Assembly: GCF_023008585.1 (NCBI RefSeq)
Contig: NZ_CP095390.1
Coordinates: 2,976,001-3,040,000 of the forward strand
Length of the DNA: 64,000 bases
Direction of reading: 5' to 3'
Source: Natribaculum breve
GTDB taxonomy: Archaea; Halobacteriota; Halobacteria; Halobacteriales; Natrialbaceae
The position numbers and the translations under genes are program-made. Every line of letters starts with the position of its first letter. Position 1 is the stretch's first letter. Positions 42,911-51,822 of this stretch are shown here, one piece after another. The notes under the pieces were generated by a model. The model did not search any database. It was not told where the DNA came from and saw nothing but the letters and a program-made list of their open reading frames with translations.

Positions 42911-44035
42911 ATGAGTGGACTCGACGTCGAACCGGTCGACGAGGCCGACGCGGATACGGACGACCACAGCATCGAGGTGACGCCGACCGACTCCGTCGAC
43001 GACGAGACGGAGCGCCAGACGATCGACGTCGAGCCCTCGGACGAACCGGTCGAGGGGCCCGACTACGTCCTCTACGGCGGCAAAGGCGGCGTCGGAAAGA
43101 CGACGATGGCCGCGGCGACCGCCCTGGATAGCGCCCAGCGAGGCGTGCGCACGCTCGTCGTCTCGACCGACCCCGCCCACTCGCTTTCCGACACGTTCGA
43201 GACCGACGTTCCGGCCCGCCCGGAGCGGATCCGCGAGGACGTCCCGCTGTACGCCGCGGAGATCGACCCCGACGCGGCCCTCGAGGAGGGCCAGGCCGCC
43301 TTCGCCGCGGAGGGTGGCGCGCTCGGTGGCCTGGGTGATATGCTCGGCGAGGAGTCGCCGATGGACGCGATGTTCGGCGGTGCGATGCCCGGCTCGGACG
43401 AGGCGGTGGCCATGCAGACGCTCCTCGAGTACATGGACGACGACCGGTTCGAGCGCGTGGTCGTCGACACGGCACCGACGGGTCACACCCTCCGCCTGCT
43501 GCAACTGCCCGAGGTCATGGACACGATGATGGGGCGACTGATCACCTTCCGCCAGCGCATCGGCGGCATGATCGACGGCGTCAAGGGGATGTTCGGCGGC
43601 GGCGAGGGCGTCGAGGAGGGTCAGGATCTCGAGGACCTCGAGGAGATGCGCGAGCGGATCGAACGCCTCCGGGCGGCGCTGCGCGATCCTGGACGGACCG
43701 ACTTCCGGATCGTCATGATTCCCGAGGAGATGAGCGTCGTCGAGTCGCGACGGCTCTACCAGCAACTCGCCGAGTTCGACATCCCCGTCGACACGATCGT
43801 CGTCAACCAGGTGATGGAGCCACTCGCCGACGTCACCGACGACGTCGACGGCGACTTCCTCAGCCCGAACCTCGAGGAGTGTGAGTTCTGCCAGCGCCGC
43901 TGGGACGTCCAGCAGAAGGCGCTCATGGAGGCCCAGGACCTCTTCCGTGGCAACGACGTCCGACGCGTCCCGCTTTTCGCGGACGAGGTGCGCGGCGAGG
44001 AGATGCTCGAGGTCGTCGCCGCGTGTCTCCGGTAG
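42911..44035 (+). CDS. ArsA/Get3 (TRC40)-family ATPase
   Basis: A 374-residue P-loop ATPase with an acidic N-terminal extension, deviant Walker A GGKGGVGKTT (about residues 55-64), switch I STDPAHSLSDTF, switch II VVDTAPTGHTLRLLQLPE, and the A-loop. A C-terminal CEFC pair sits at about residue 323. Family members target tail-anchored membrane proteins or power arsenite export. No arsenic gene is adjacent, so the Get3-like role is more likely. A frame extension to GTG 42794 is possible but would add non-family residues. Confidence 0.9.
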   Translation: MSGLDVEPVDEADADTDDHSIEVTPTDSVDDETERQTIDVEPSDEPVEGPDYVLYGGKGGVGKTTMAAATALDSAQRGVRTLVVSTDPAHSLSDTFETDVPARPERIREDVPLYAAEIDPDAALEEGQAAFAAEGGALGGLGDMLGEESPMDAMFGGAMPGSDEAVAMQTLLEYMDDDRFERVVVDTAPTGHTLRLLQLPEVMDTMMGRLITFRQRIGGMIDGVKGMFGGGEGVEEGQDLEDLEEMRERIERLRAALRDPGRTDFRIVMIPEEMSVVESRRLYQQLAEFDIPVDTIVVNQVMEPLADVTDDVDGDFLSPNLEECEFCQRRWDVQQKALMEAQDLFRGNDVRRVPLFADEVRGEEMLEVVAACLR

Positions 44036-44046
44036 CGATCGCTGTA

Positions 44047-44070
44047 ATGAACCGTTTTGTCCGGCGGTAT
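44047..44070. repeat. 24-base repeat shared with 40821-40844, copy 2
   Basis: ATGAACCGTTTTGTCCGGCG followed by GTAT. Its last base begins the complement of the glycerate kinase TGA stop, so the gene ends directly in the repeat (TGATACCGCCGGAC on the minus strand). Confidence 0.65.
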
Positions 44071-45410
44071 CAGTAACTCTCGACCACGAGCACGCGAAGG
44101 TCGTTCACGTTCGTCCCCGTATAACCCGTCTCGAGTACCGCTTCCCGATCCTCGAGGAGTCCGTAGACGTCGTTCTCCGCGAGCGCCCGTCTCGCGGCGT
44201 CCTCGCCGTCGCTGGTGATCGTCTCTCCGTCGACGATCGCCCCACAGGCGTCGGTCGGACCGTCGATCCCGTCGGTGTCGACGCTCGCGCAGACGGCGTC
44301 CGTTTCGGCGTCGGCGAACTCGAGGGCGGCAGCCAGCGCGAACTCCTGGTTCGGACCGCCGGTGCCGTCGCCGCGGACCGTCACCGTCGTTTCGCCGCCC
44401 GAGCAGACGACTGCCGGTGAGTCGATCGGTTCCCCGGTCGCGGCGATCTCGTCGGCGATCGCCGCGTGGAACCGCCCGGCCTCGCTCGCCTCCCCGCGAA
44501 CCCGACTCGAGAGCACCGCGGTTCGGTAGCCACGCTCGGCGGCGACCTCGCGGGCGGCGTCGATCGCCGTCCGACCGCTCGCCAGCAGGTGCCAGTCGAC
44601 CCGATCGACCACCGGGTCGTCGTCGGTTGGCGTCTCCTCGCGCTCGCCCGCCGCGCCGCGCTCGAGTCGCTCCCGGACGGCGTCCGGCACGGAAGGGTCG
44701 TACTGCTCGAGGACCGCGAGCGCGTCGTCGAACGTGCTCGGGTCGGCGACGGTCGGGCCGCTGCCGATCACGGAGGGGTCGTCGCCGACGACGTCGCTGA
44801 TGGCGAGGGTCGCGACTGCGGCGGGGGCGGCCTCGCTGGCGAGTCGCCCACCTTTGATCGCCGAGCAGTGCTTTCTGACGGCGTTTACCTCGTGGATCGA
44901 GGCTCCCGACTCGAGGAGGGCGTCGGTGGTCGCCTGCAGGTCCGAAAGCGAGAGCCCCTCGGCGGGAGCACACCACAGGGCGCTCGCACCGCCGGTGACG
45001 ACCGCGAGGACGAGCGCGTCCCCGTCGGCGGCCGCCGCCCGCTCGAGCACCCGCCGCGTGCCGTCGACGTTCCGCTCGCTCGGCGTGGGGTGGTCGCCAT
45101 CGAGGACCGTCACGCGGTCGGTCTCGGCCCCGTCCGTCGTCACGACGACGCCGTCGTCGATCCGGTCCCCGAGCGCGTCCTCGAGCGCGGCGGCGACGCC
45201 CCCGGCGGCCTTGCCACCGCCGAGGACGACCACTCGGTCGTAGTCTGCGAGATCGTAGGTCGCCTCCTCGACGTGGAGCGTCCCGCCCTCGAGCGAGACC
45301 GCGTCGGCGACGACCTGGCGGGGGTGAGCAGCGCGGATCCCCACCTCGAGACAGGCGAGTGCGACGTCGTGTGCGTCGGTTTTCGCGCGCCGCTCGCGGT
45401 CGTCGAACAT
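44070..45410 (-). CDS. Glycerate 2-kinase (MOFRL/DUF4147 family)
   Basis: The 446-residue enzyme has VVVLGGGKAAGGVAAALE and TDGAETDRVTVLDGDHPTP in the N-terminal DUF4147 domain, VVTGGASALWCAPAEGLSL, and GSGPTVADPSTF. A C-terminal MOFRL domain carries CSGGETTVTVRGDGTGGPNQE and ASVDTDGIDGPTDACGA. It phosphorylates glycerate, usually to 2-phosphoglycerate, feeding lower glycolysis. It starts 3 bases after the SDR gene stop on the same strand and is probably co-transcribed with it. Confidence 0.92.
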   Translation of the reverse strand: MFDDRERRAKTDAHDVALACLEVGIRAAHPRQVVADAVSLEGGTLHVEEATYDLADYDRVVVLGGGKAAGGVAAALEDALGDRIDDGVVVTTDGAETDRVTVLDGDHPTPSERNVDGTRRVLERAAAADGDALVLAVVTGGASALWCAPAEGLSLSDLQATTDALLESGASIHEVNAVRKHCSAIKGGRLASEAAPAAVATLAISDVVGDDPSVIGSGPTVADPSTFDDALAVLEQYDPSVPDAVRERLERGAAGEREETPTDDDPVVDRVDWHLLASGRTAIDAAREVAAERGYRTAVLSSRVRGEASEAGRFHAAIADEIAATGEPIDSPAVVCSGGETTVTVRGDGTGGPNQEFALAAALEFADAETDAVCASVDTDGIDGPTDACGAIVDGETITSDGEDAARRALAENDVYGLLEDREAVLETGYTGTNVNDLRVLVVESY

Positions 45411-45413
45411 GGT

Positions 45414-46379
45414 TCAGACGACCTTCCGGAGGAGGCCGTAGGCGGCGTCGCGCAGTCTGTCGGGGAGATACCGGGCGTACAGCCCGACCTGGGCGACGGT
45501 GCCGACGGGGTAGCGCACCGGCGGCTCGGCGCAGGTCCCCGCCTGGACGATCGCGTCGGCGACCTCGGCGGGATCGACGGCGAGTGGCCCACCGCCGCCG
45601 ATCAGCTGGGCGTCGTCGAGGATCTCGTACAGCGACTCGTAGGCGGGCGTGCGACCGCCGGGTAACTCGTCGTCGACGCGGTCGGGGAACGACGTGTCCA
45701 CCGGTCCAGGCTCGACGACGACCACGTCGACGCCGAACTCCTCGAGTTCCGCCCGGAGCGCGTCGCTCATCGCCTCGAGTGCGAACTTCGAGCCCGAGTA
45801 CGCGCCCGATCCGGCGACCGAGAGCCGCCCGAGCACGCTCGAGACGTTGACGATCCGCCCCTCGCCCTGCGCGCGCATGTGCGGGACCGCGGCACGGGTC
45901 AGCCGGTGAGGGCCGTAGACGTTGACGTCGAACTGCCGGTGGAGGTCCACGGTGGAGACGTCCTCGAGCGGCCCCATCTGGGCGTAGCCGGCGTTGTTGA
46001 CGAGGCAGTCGATCGCCCCGCCGAGGTCGACGGTCTCCTCGACGACCGCGGCGACCTGGTCGGGTTCCGTCACGTCGAGTGCCATCGTCTCGCAGCCCGC
46101 CTCCGCGAGGTCTTCGATGTCCTCCGTGTCCCGGGCGGTCGCGACGACCAGCCACCCTTCCTCGAGGAAGGCCGTCGCCGTGGCGCGGCCGATACCGGAC
46201 GAACAGCCCGTGATGAGGACGCAGTTTTTGCGCGTGTAGCGGTCGTCGTCCGTTCGCGTCACCTGATCGGGTTCGCGACCCGAGTCCGTCACCTCGTCGT
46301 CTTCGGCTGGTTCGTCGTCGCCGGCAGCGGGGTCTTCGTCCCCGCCGTCGGTCTCTTCGGCTTCCGCTGGGATGGCCAT
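45414..46379 (-). CDS. SDR-family oxidoreductase with acidic N-terminal extension
   Basis: The 321-residue protein has an acidic, low-complexity N-terminal stretch of about 50 residues. A classical short-chain dehydrogenase follows: TGCSSGIGRATA (cofactor loop), NNAGYAQMGPLE, the Ser in NVSSVLGRLSVAGSGAYSGSK, and Tyr-x3-Lys within AYSGSK. It may reduce a sugar, steroid-like or retinal-type substrate. Pairing with glycerate kinase hints at a hydroxypyruvate or glycerate-related step, which is inference only. An internal start could remove part of the acidic tail. Confidence 0.86.
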   Translation of the reverse strand: MAIPAEAEETDGGDEDPAAGDDEPAEDDEVTDSGREPDQVTRTDDDRYTRKNCVLITGCSSGIGRATATAFLEEGWLVVATARDTEDIEDLAEAGCETMALDVTEPDQVAAVVEETVDLGGAIDCLVNNAGYAQMGPLEDVSTVDLHRQFDVNVYGPHRLTRAAVPHMRAQGEGRIVNVSSVLGRLSVAGSGAYSGSKFALEAMSDALRAELEEFGVDVVVVEPGPVDTSFPDRVDDELPGGRTPAYESLYEILDDAQLIGGGGPLAVDPAEVADAIVQAGTCAEPPVRYPVGTVAQVGLYARYLPDRLRDAAYGLLRKVV

Positions 46380-46566
46380 GCGCGATTCGTTCGGGAGACG
46401 ACACCTAAGTACCGACGGTTCGTCGCGATCCGAGCGAGGCGTCGGACGGGGATCGGGAGGCCGCTATCAGCGTCGACGGACATCGTGGTGTCACGCCGGA
46501 TACGTCGCGCCTTCGACACCGAACCACGTGGTAGCGCTCGGGCCATCTCGCCTGGAAGAACGGCGG

Positions 46567-46881
46567 CTACTCCCCGGGATCCGACTGGTACCGGTCGATC
46601 AGAATAGTGCCGGCACGGACGAGCACGTACAGTCCGGTCGTGGCCCCCGCGAGTTGCGTCACGGCGGCCCACATTACGCCGCTCTGTCTCGGGAGTTCGT
46701 AGAGGAACCGAGACGGACCGACGTTAACAACCTGAGCTACGAACACAAACGCACCGAGCAGCGAGACGAGCACGAGTCCGACGCCGATCCAAAACAGGAA
46801 GATGCCCGCGATGAGTATACTCTCTCGAATCGCCCACCTGAATCGCTGCTGGAGCGGTTGCGGGAACGTTCGGGTTACCAT
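46567..46881 (-). CDS. Small haloarchaeal membrane protein
   Basis: A 104-residue protein starting MVTRTFPQPLQQRFRWAIRE, with two or three transmembrane helices (about residues 20-52 and 66-92). A short polar segment VNVGPSRFLYELPRQSG lies between them. No functional motif is recognised. It stands alone between the SDR/glycerate kinase pair and the endonuclease V gene, all on the minus strand. Confidence 0.65.
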   Translation of the reverse strand: MVTRTFPQPLQQRFRWAIRESILIAGIFLFWIGVGLVLVSLLGAFVFVAQVVNVGPSRFLYELPRQSGVMWAAVTQLAGATTGLYVLVRAGTILIDRYQSDPGE

Positions 46882-46992
46882 AAATCCTATCTTCGAACGA
46901 GAGTACGAAAAAATTACTGAACGGAAGCGATCTCTCGAAATCCTCGTCGAGTGATAGGGACGTCGGTGGGCGGCCGACCCCTCGAGGGACGG

Positions 46993-47763
46993 CTAATCGT
47001 CGACTTCCCGCTTCGCCTCGTCCGCGTAGCTGTCGGCGAGCCGGATCGGCTCCGGAAGTTTGTACCCCGCCGCGAGCGCGAGGACGACGTCGGCGGCGGT
47101 CTCGGGGCCGACGCGGTGGCCAGGGCTCACGTACAGCGGGTTGACGTGACGGTTGGGGGAGTCGTACTGCTTCGTCTGGACCGCATAGCCCAGCAGCGTC
47201 CCGTCGGGAGCGTCGACCCTCGAGTTCGCCTCGATCGGCACCCGCGCGCCGGCCGGCAGGCCGTCTGTGTCCTCCCGCGGCGTGCCACAGAGCAGGCTCT
47301 TGGCGACGCCGACGCTCGGCACGTCGCGGACGACCCCCATGTGGGTCGCGATGCCGGCCTGCCGGAAGTGGATGCGGCCGCTGCCGTCGAACAGCAACAG
47401 GTCGGGGTCGACCGACAGCGCCTCGAGTGCCTCGAGGATCGGCCGGCCCTCGCGAAAGGAGAGCAGCCCCGGGACGTACGCGATCTCGAGCGGCGTCACC
47501 GCGTGGACGCGCTCGATCACCTCGCCGGCTTGCATCGCGACGACGGCGCTCAGCGCGCGGTCGTCGAGAAACGACTGGTCGACGCCGGCGACGATCGGCG
47601 GGTCGGCGTCGCCTGCGGTGGCGGCGAGGGGGTCGGCGAGCGTCGTGGGGTCGAACTCGAGGTCGTCCTCGAAGACGGCGACGCGGGCGATCTCGCGCTG
47701 GAGCGCCTCCATGTCGGCACGCGAGAGGTCGGCGTCGGGCGCGAGGTCGGGGCGGGGGGTCAC
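46993..47763 (-). CDS. nfi: Endonuclease V
   Basis: The 256-residue enzyme cleaves DNA near deaminated bases, chiefly hypoxanthine. Family motifs are GVDQSF (catalytic Asp62), AYVPGLLSFREGRP with the second acidic residue, and LLLFDGSGRIHFRQAGIATHMGV with the third. A GTG start at 47763 lies one base after the rhomboid stop codon (TAACGTG), so the two genes are coupled. Haloarchaeal EndoV N-terminal extensions vary, so the exact start is uncertain. Confidence 0.9.
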   Translation of the reverse strand: MTPRPDLAPDADLSRADMEALQREIARVAVFEDDLEFDPTTLADPLAATAGDADPPIVAGVDQSFLDDRALSAVVAMQAGEVIERVHAVTPLEIAYVPGLLSFREGRPILEALEALSVDPDLLLFDGSGRIHFRQAGIATHMGVVRDVPSVGVAKSLLCGTPREDTDGLPAGARVPIEANSRVDAPDGTLLGYAVQTKQYDSPNRHVNPLYVSPGHRVGPETAADVVLALAAGYKLPEPIRLADSYADEAKREVDD

Positions 47764-47764
47764 G

Positions 47765-48700
47765 TTAGAAGGGACCGCGGCCGCGACCTGGACCGCCTGG
47801 GCCGCCAGGACCGCCGGGGCCGCCACCCAGCTGGAACTGGCTCGGGGCGCGGACGTTCTGCGTGCGCTTTACGTACTCGCCGTAGCCGAGTCCGATGGCG
47901 AGTCCGACGAGGTGTGCCGCGTGGGCGATCGGACCGCCGCCGCCGGTGCTGATGAAGAAGACGCTGACGACCGCGTAGCCCCCGGTCAACATCCAGATCG
48001 GGATCGGGAAGATGAAGTAGAGGTACACCTTGAGACCGGGATTCAGAACCGTCAGGACACCCATAATAGCGAGAGCGGCCCCGCTCGCGCCGAGAACGCC
48101 GGGCGTCATCGGCGTCACGGGTCCCGTCGCGATCTGGACGAAGATCTGTCCGAGACCCGCGAGCGCCCCGCTGGCGAGAAAGAGGATCGCGAAGTTTCGC
48201 GACCCGACGTACCGCTCGACGAGCGGTCCGAAAAAGAAGATCACGATGCTGTTCCCGACGATGTGGTAGAACCCGCCGTGGGCGAAGATCGACGTGAACC
48301 ACGTCCAGATATACTCCGGATGCTGCGGTGTGAGAACGAAGATCGACGTGAGGGCGGCTTGACCCAACACGAGATCCGTTACGAACTGCAAGGCGAACGT
48401 CACCCACATGAGCGTGAGGAACAGGTAGGTCACGTTCCCGCGGAAGTACGCCAGCATCCCGCCGGGACCCGCGTTAATGCCGAGTTTCGAGGTGATACTC
48501 GAGGTTTTCGACGTGCTCTCCCCGGTGTTCACGCTGTCGTCGAAGCCGCTATCGAACACTCCGCCGGGGTCGTTCCAGTCGCGCAGGCCTGAACAGTCGT
48601 GGTTTTCGGGCAACCGGTGTTCGGCACAGTACGTCCCCCCGCAGTGCCGACACTTGTACGGCATGCTTTCTTCTTTCCCACACACGTCGCACTTGGCCAT
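47765..48700 (-). CDS. Rhomboid-family intramembrane protease with AN1-type zinc finger
   Basis: A 311-residue fusion. Residues 1-45 form an AN1-like zinc finger (CDVCGKEESMPYKCRHCGGTYC and HRLPENHDC). After an acidic Ser/Thr linker, six transmembrane helices carry rhomboid motifs: HGGFYHIVGNSIVIFFFG, the catalytic Ser in LGASGAALAIMG, and the His in AHAAHLVGLAIGLGYG. The C-terminus is a GGPGG-rich tail. It cleaves membrane proteins within the bilayer. Coupling to endonuclease V is conserved-looking but functionally unexplained. Confidence 0.93.
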   Translation of the reverse strand: MAKCDVCGKEESMPYKCRHCGGTYCAEHRLPENHDCSGLRDWNDPGGVFDSGFDDSVNTGESTSKTSSITSKLGINAGPGGMLAYFRGNVTYLFLTLMWVTFALQFVTDLVLGQAALTSIFVLTPQHPEYIWTWFTSIFAHGGFYHIVGNSIVIFFFGPLVERYVGSRNFAILFLASGALAGLGQIFVQIATGPVTPMTPGVLGASGAALAIMGVLTVLNPGLKVYLYFIFPIPIWMLTGGYAVVSVFFISTGGGGPIAHAAHLVGLAIGLGYGEYVKRTQNVRAPSQFQLGGGPGGPGGPGGPGRGRGPF

Positions 48701-48939
48701 TGCCCGGGGATATGTGGCGAATAGGTATGGGGTTTGGGGTTCCACCGATCCCCGACGGGCCGACCTGCCGACCCGAAACCGGTACGGTGGGATGTCGGCG
48801 AAACGTAACGCTAACCGCCCGGTCGGCGATCCCACTCTTCCGCTTCCGCCCCGCTTTTGATCGTCGCTCGAGTACTGCCCGACGAGCGTTCCACCGTCCC
48901 GACGGGACGCGCCACGACGACCAGAAACCCACGACACCC

Positions 48940-49377
48940 ATGACCGAGTTCACCGGTATCCTGCTCTTCGACGGCGACTGCCCGTTCTGTTCGGCCGCGG
49001 CGACCGCCATGCGCCAGCTTCCGGACGTCGGCGCGGTGCAGTGGGACGACCCCGCCGCGCAGGCGTTCCTCGAGGCGCAGTTCGACGAGGCCCCGTTCGC
49101 GCTGTTTTTCGTCGACGGCGAGGCCGAGACGGTCTGGGCCGGCGAGGCCGCGGCGAGCGAACTGTGCGAGCGGGCCGGCATGCCCGTCCTGATCCAGGAC
49201 GTCGTCGGCGACAACTACGAGGCGGTGGCCGACGCGATCCGGACGGTCTCCGGTCTCGAGCGCGAGCCCGACCCGTACCACGGAGAGTATCCGCTGGCCG
49301 ACGAGGCGGCGGCGCGGTTCGACGAGCTGGCCGCCCGGGGCCGGCAGACGCACGTTCCGAGGGAGACGGATTCGTGA
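48940..49377 (+). CDS. DCC-family (DUF393) thiol-disulfide oxidoreductase-like protein
   Basis: The 145-residue protein starts MTEFTGILLFDGDCPFCSAA, with the DxDCPFC motif of the DUF393/DCC family near residues 11-17. The remaining thioredoxin-like part includes DDPAAQAFLEAQF. Members are predicted redox proteins; a haloarchaeal role is not established. The next gene on the same strand encodes an OsmC-like protein, a second redox protein. Confidence 0.88.
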   Translation: MTEFTGILLFDGDCPFCSAAATAMRQLPDVGAVQWDDPAAQAFLEAQFDEAPFALFFVDGEAETVWAGEAAASELCERAGMPVLIQDVVGDNYEAVADAIRTVSGLEREPDPYHGEYPLADEAAARFDELAARGRQTHVPRETDS

Positions 49378-49495
49378 TCGTTCCCGTGGAGTCGGTCCAG
49401 ACGGGTCGTTCGCTCGAGCGTCGGGTGTGCGGTCGGACTGTGCCGTCCCCTAGAGCTATGGTAACGACGGACATTGCCCTGGCTGAGGCACCTCT

Positions 49496-50005
49496 ATGTC
49501 CGACCGAGACCTGCAAGCGGACCAGCAGCCGTTGAAAGAACAGTACGAGGACGACCCCGAGGAAGCCCGGATCACGCTGACGGCGACCGGCGAGCAGGAG
49601 GCCGACGTCCGGTCCTGTCACGTCGACATCGGACGAGCGGTGTACGAGGCCGAACTCCACGAGGGCGCTGCGGGACCCGGTACCGCCGCCTGTTCCGGCG
49701 ACCTGCTGCTCGGCGCGCTGGCCGCCTGCGCACAGCTCACGACGCAGGCGGTCGCCGACGCGTTCGGCGTCGACGCCGACATCGACACCGAGGTGCGTGG
49801 CGACCTTGACCTCCGCGGGACGCTCGGCGTCGACGACGACGTCCCCGTGGGGTTCCAGGACGTCGAACTCGAGACGACCGTCGAGGGCGACGTCGACGAG
49901 GAGACGGCCGACGCGCTCGAGCGGTACGCGGAGCGCTACTGTGTCGTCTACCAGACGCTGACGAACCCGCCCGAGATCGAGACGAACTGGCAGTTCGAGA
50001 GGTAA
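49496..50005 (+). CDS. OsmC-family protein
   Basis: The 169-residue protein has the OsmC/Ohr fold with its first conserved Cys in GTAACSGDLLLGALAACAQL and the second in YAERYCVVYQTL. These are the two thiols that reduce organic or fatty acid hydroperoxides. An acidic N-terminal extension of about 25 residues is halophilic in character. Together with the upstream DCC protein and downstream DyP-like protein it forms a redox-themed neighbourhood. Confidence 0.9.
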   Translation: MSDRDLQADQQPLKEQYEDDPEEARITLTATGEQEADVRSCHVDIGRAVYEAELHEGAAGPGTAACSGDLLLGALAACAQLTTQAVADAFGVDADIDTEVRGDLDLRGTLGVDDDVPVGFQDVELETTVEGDVDEETADALERYAERYCVVYQTLTNPPEIETNWQFER

Positions 50006-50020
50006 CGGCGGCCTCGCTTC

Positions 50021-51295
50021 TCACGATGGATTCGGCGTCGGCAGCGACCGGTGTCGACGAGGCGGGACGAGGTAGTTCGCTCGCCGCAGGACGGACATAT
50101 ACTGGAGGATGCCGTTGTTGTTTCGCGAGCCAACGGCGGAGGAGAGGTCGGTTCCCGTCACCGTCTGTTTCGTCTCGACGAACGCCGAAATACCGCGCTG
50201 GTGGGCGAGGAAGTGGACCCCGGCGGCGTCGTCGTTGGTCGAGTTGAAGTCCCGCCGGAGGATGAGCGGTTCGTCGCCCTCGCGGGCTCGAGTGGCCTTC
50301 TGCGTGTGACCGACCACGCCGCGAGTTCGGGCGTCCTCCTCGGCCGACGCCCCGCAGTCGTCGACGCCACTCGAGTCGCCCAGGTTGTGTCCGGCCCCGT
50401 CGACGCGACCCTCGTCGGCGTGTGCCGGACAGAACATCTTGCTGACGCGCTGCTCGCGGCTGTCCTGTTCGTACCACTGGTGGAGGTTGAGGTCGATCCG
50501 CGAGAGGTGGGTCGTGGTGCCGCCGGCGAACGGTCCCTCGTCGATCGTCACCCGCGCTTCGGTGGCCTGGTTCTTCCGGAAGCCCGACTTGAAGCCCATG
50601 AACATCGGCGCGTCCTCGGGCACCGGCTCGGAGTCGGGAATCCCGCGGACGTCCTCGCGCTGCTTTTCGGCCGGAATGCCCTCCCCGACGAACCCCGTTC
50701 GTCGCTCGTCGACCTCGAAGACGCCCTCGAGCGTCCCCTCGACCTCGACGTCGTTTAGCTGCTCGCGGTTTCCCTTCAGCGCCTCCTCGGCGCTCAGGAC
50801 GACCTGGCCGTAATCGCTGGCGAGGTGGAGCAGGGCGTCGTACTCGTCGAGCTCGGGGTTTTCGATCGGAACGAGCGCCTCGGGGTGTGGGAGGTCGACC
50901 GACTCTGGCAACGCCTCGTCGAACCGGTCGAAGTACGCCGGCGAGTAGCCGATCGTAAACACCAGTCCGTCGTTTCCGCGCGCGTAGGCGCGCTCGAGCG
51001 TCGTCAGCGCGTCCTCGAGTTGCCCGCGCTCGTCGTCGGTCGGCCCGTCGCCGACGTACTCGAGGTGCAAGAGGAGGTGGTGTTCCGGCGGGAGGTGATT
51101 GCCGTGTTCGTCCCGGCTGAGGTAGTCGTTCCAGGCGTGCTGTCGGTCGGGGAGGTCGTCGGGGTCGACGGACGACTGGGGAACGTCGACGTTGTTCTCG
51201 CGATCGACGCAGGCGGCGAGCGCGCTCGCGCCGCCGATGGCCACGGCACTGCGGACGAACGCCCGGCGGGAGATTCCACGCGGCGTGCGAGTCAT
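50021..51295 (-). CDS. Tat-exported DyP-type peroxidase-like protein (DUF7405-like)
   Basis: The 424-residue protein has a twin-arginine signal (SRRAFVRSAVAIGGASALAAC) with a lipobox-like AAC, so it may be a Tat-exported lipoprotein. The rest resembles the dye-decolourising peroxidase fold: MFMGFKSGFRKNQATEARV, GVVGHTQKATRAR (candidate proximal haem His, about residue 330) and a C-terminal NNNGILQYMSVLRRANYLVPP. The canonical GxxDG motif is not obvious. Haem binding and peroxidase activity are therefore inferred. It is convergent with the OsmC gene. Confidence 0.72.
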   Translation of the reverse strand: MTRTPRGISRRAFVRSAVAIGGASALAACVDRENNVDVPQSSVDPDDLPDRQHAWNDYLSRDEHGNHLPPEHHLLLHLEYVGDGPTDDERGQLEDALTTLERAYARGNDGLVFTIGYSPAYFDRFDEALPESVDLPHPEALVPIENPELDEYDALLHLASDYGQVVLSAEEALKGNREQLNDVEVEGTLEGVFEVDERRTGFVGEGIPAEKQREDVRGIPDSEPVPEDAPMFMGFKSGFRKNQATEARVTIDEGPFAGGTTTHLSRIDLNLHQWYEQDSREQRVSKMFCPAHADEGRVDGAGHNLGDSSGVDDCGASAEEDARTRGVVGHTQKATRAREGDEPLILRRDFNSTNDDAAGVHFLAHQRGISAFVETKQTVTGTDLSSAVGSRNNNGILQYMSVLRRANYLVPPRRHRSLPTPNPS

Positions 51296-51377
51296 ACGTT
51301 TGGTTGGGGTCCGCGTGACAAAGGGAATTGTGGTGCGAGCGACAATCAGTTAGCGCCGGGCCACGTCAGACCCTAGC

Positions 51378-51821
51378 ATGAAACAGATCGAGGTGTTCGA
51401 GGAGATCGACGCCCCTCCCGACGTCGTCTGGGACATCTTGCTCGAGTTCGACACGTACCCGGAGTGGAACCCGTTCGTTCGCGAAATCGAGGGGCTGCCC
51501 GTCGTGGGCGGACGCCTCCGCGTACGGATCCAGTCGCCCGGCTCGCGCGGGACGACGTTTCGACCGGAGGTCGTCGCCGTCGAGGAGAATCGACGTCTCG
51601 TCTGGCACGGCCGACTGCTGGTTCCGTTCGCGTTCGACGGCTACCACGAGTTCCACCTCGAGCCGGTCGACGACGACCGAACCCGGCTGCTCCAGCGCGA
51701 GACGTTCCGCGGGGCGCTCGTGCCCGTGTTGCTCGACGAGGAGCGCGTCGAACGAGGGTTCCGGGCGATGAACGAGGCGGTCAGAGAACGGGCCGAGCGG
51801 CGCGTGGCGGCGTCGATCTGA
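51378..51821 (+). CDS. SRPBCC (START-like) domain protein
   Basis: A 147-residue single-domain protein with the polyketide cyclase/SRPBCC pattern. It has an opening EVFEEIDAPPDVVWDILLEFDTYPEWNPFVREIEG, strands VGGRLRVRIQSPGSRG and RLVWHGRLLVPFAFDGYHEF, and a long C-terminal helix (RGFRAMNEAVRERAERR). These proteins bind hydrophobic ligands. No catalytic assignment can be made. It ends two bases before the convergent HAD gene. Confidence 0.85.
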   Translation: MKQIEVFEEIDAPPDVVWDILLEFDTYPEWNPFVREIEGLPVVGGRLRVRIQSPGSRGTTFRPEVVAVEENRRLVWHGRLLVPFAFDGYHEFHLEPVDDDRTRLLQRETFRGALVPVLLDEERVERGFRAMNEAVRERAERRVAASI

Positions 51822-51822
51822 G

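Noticed and set aside
40821..44070. An integrated island bounded by 24-base direct repeats
   Set aside because: The enclosed aminotransferase, membrane protein, zinc ribbon and Get3-like genes look like normal haloarchaeal genes, with no integrase or tRNA target. The repeat is better seen as a dispersed motif.
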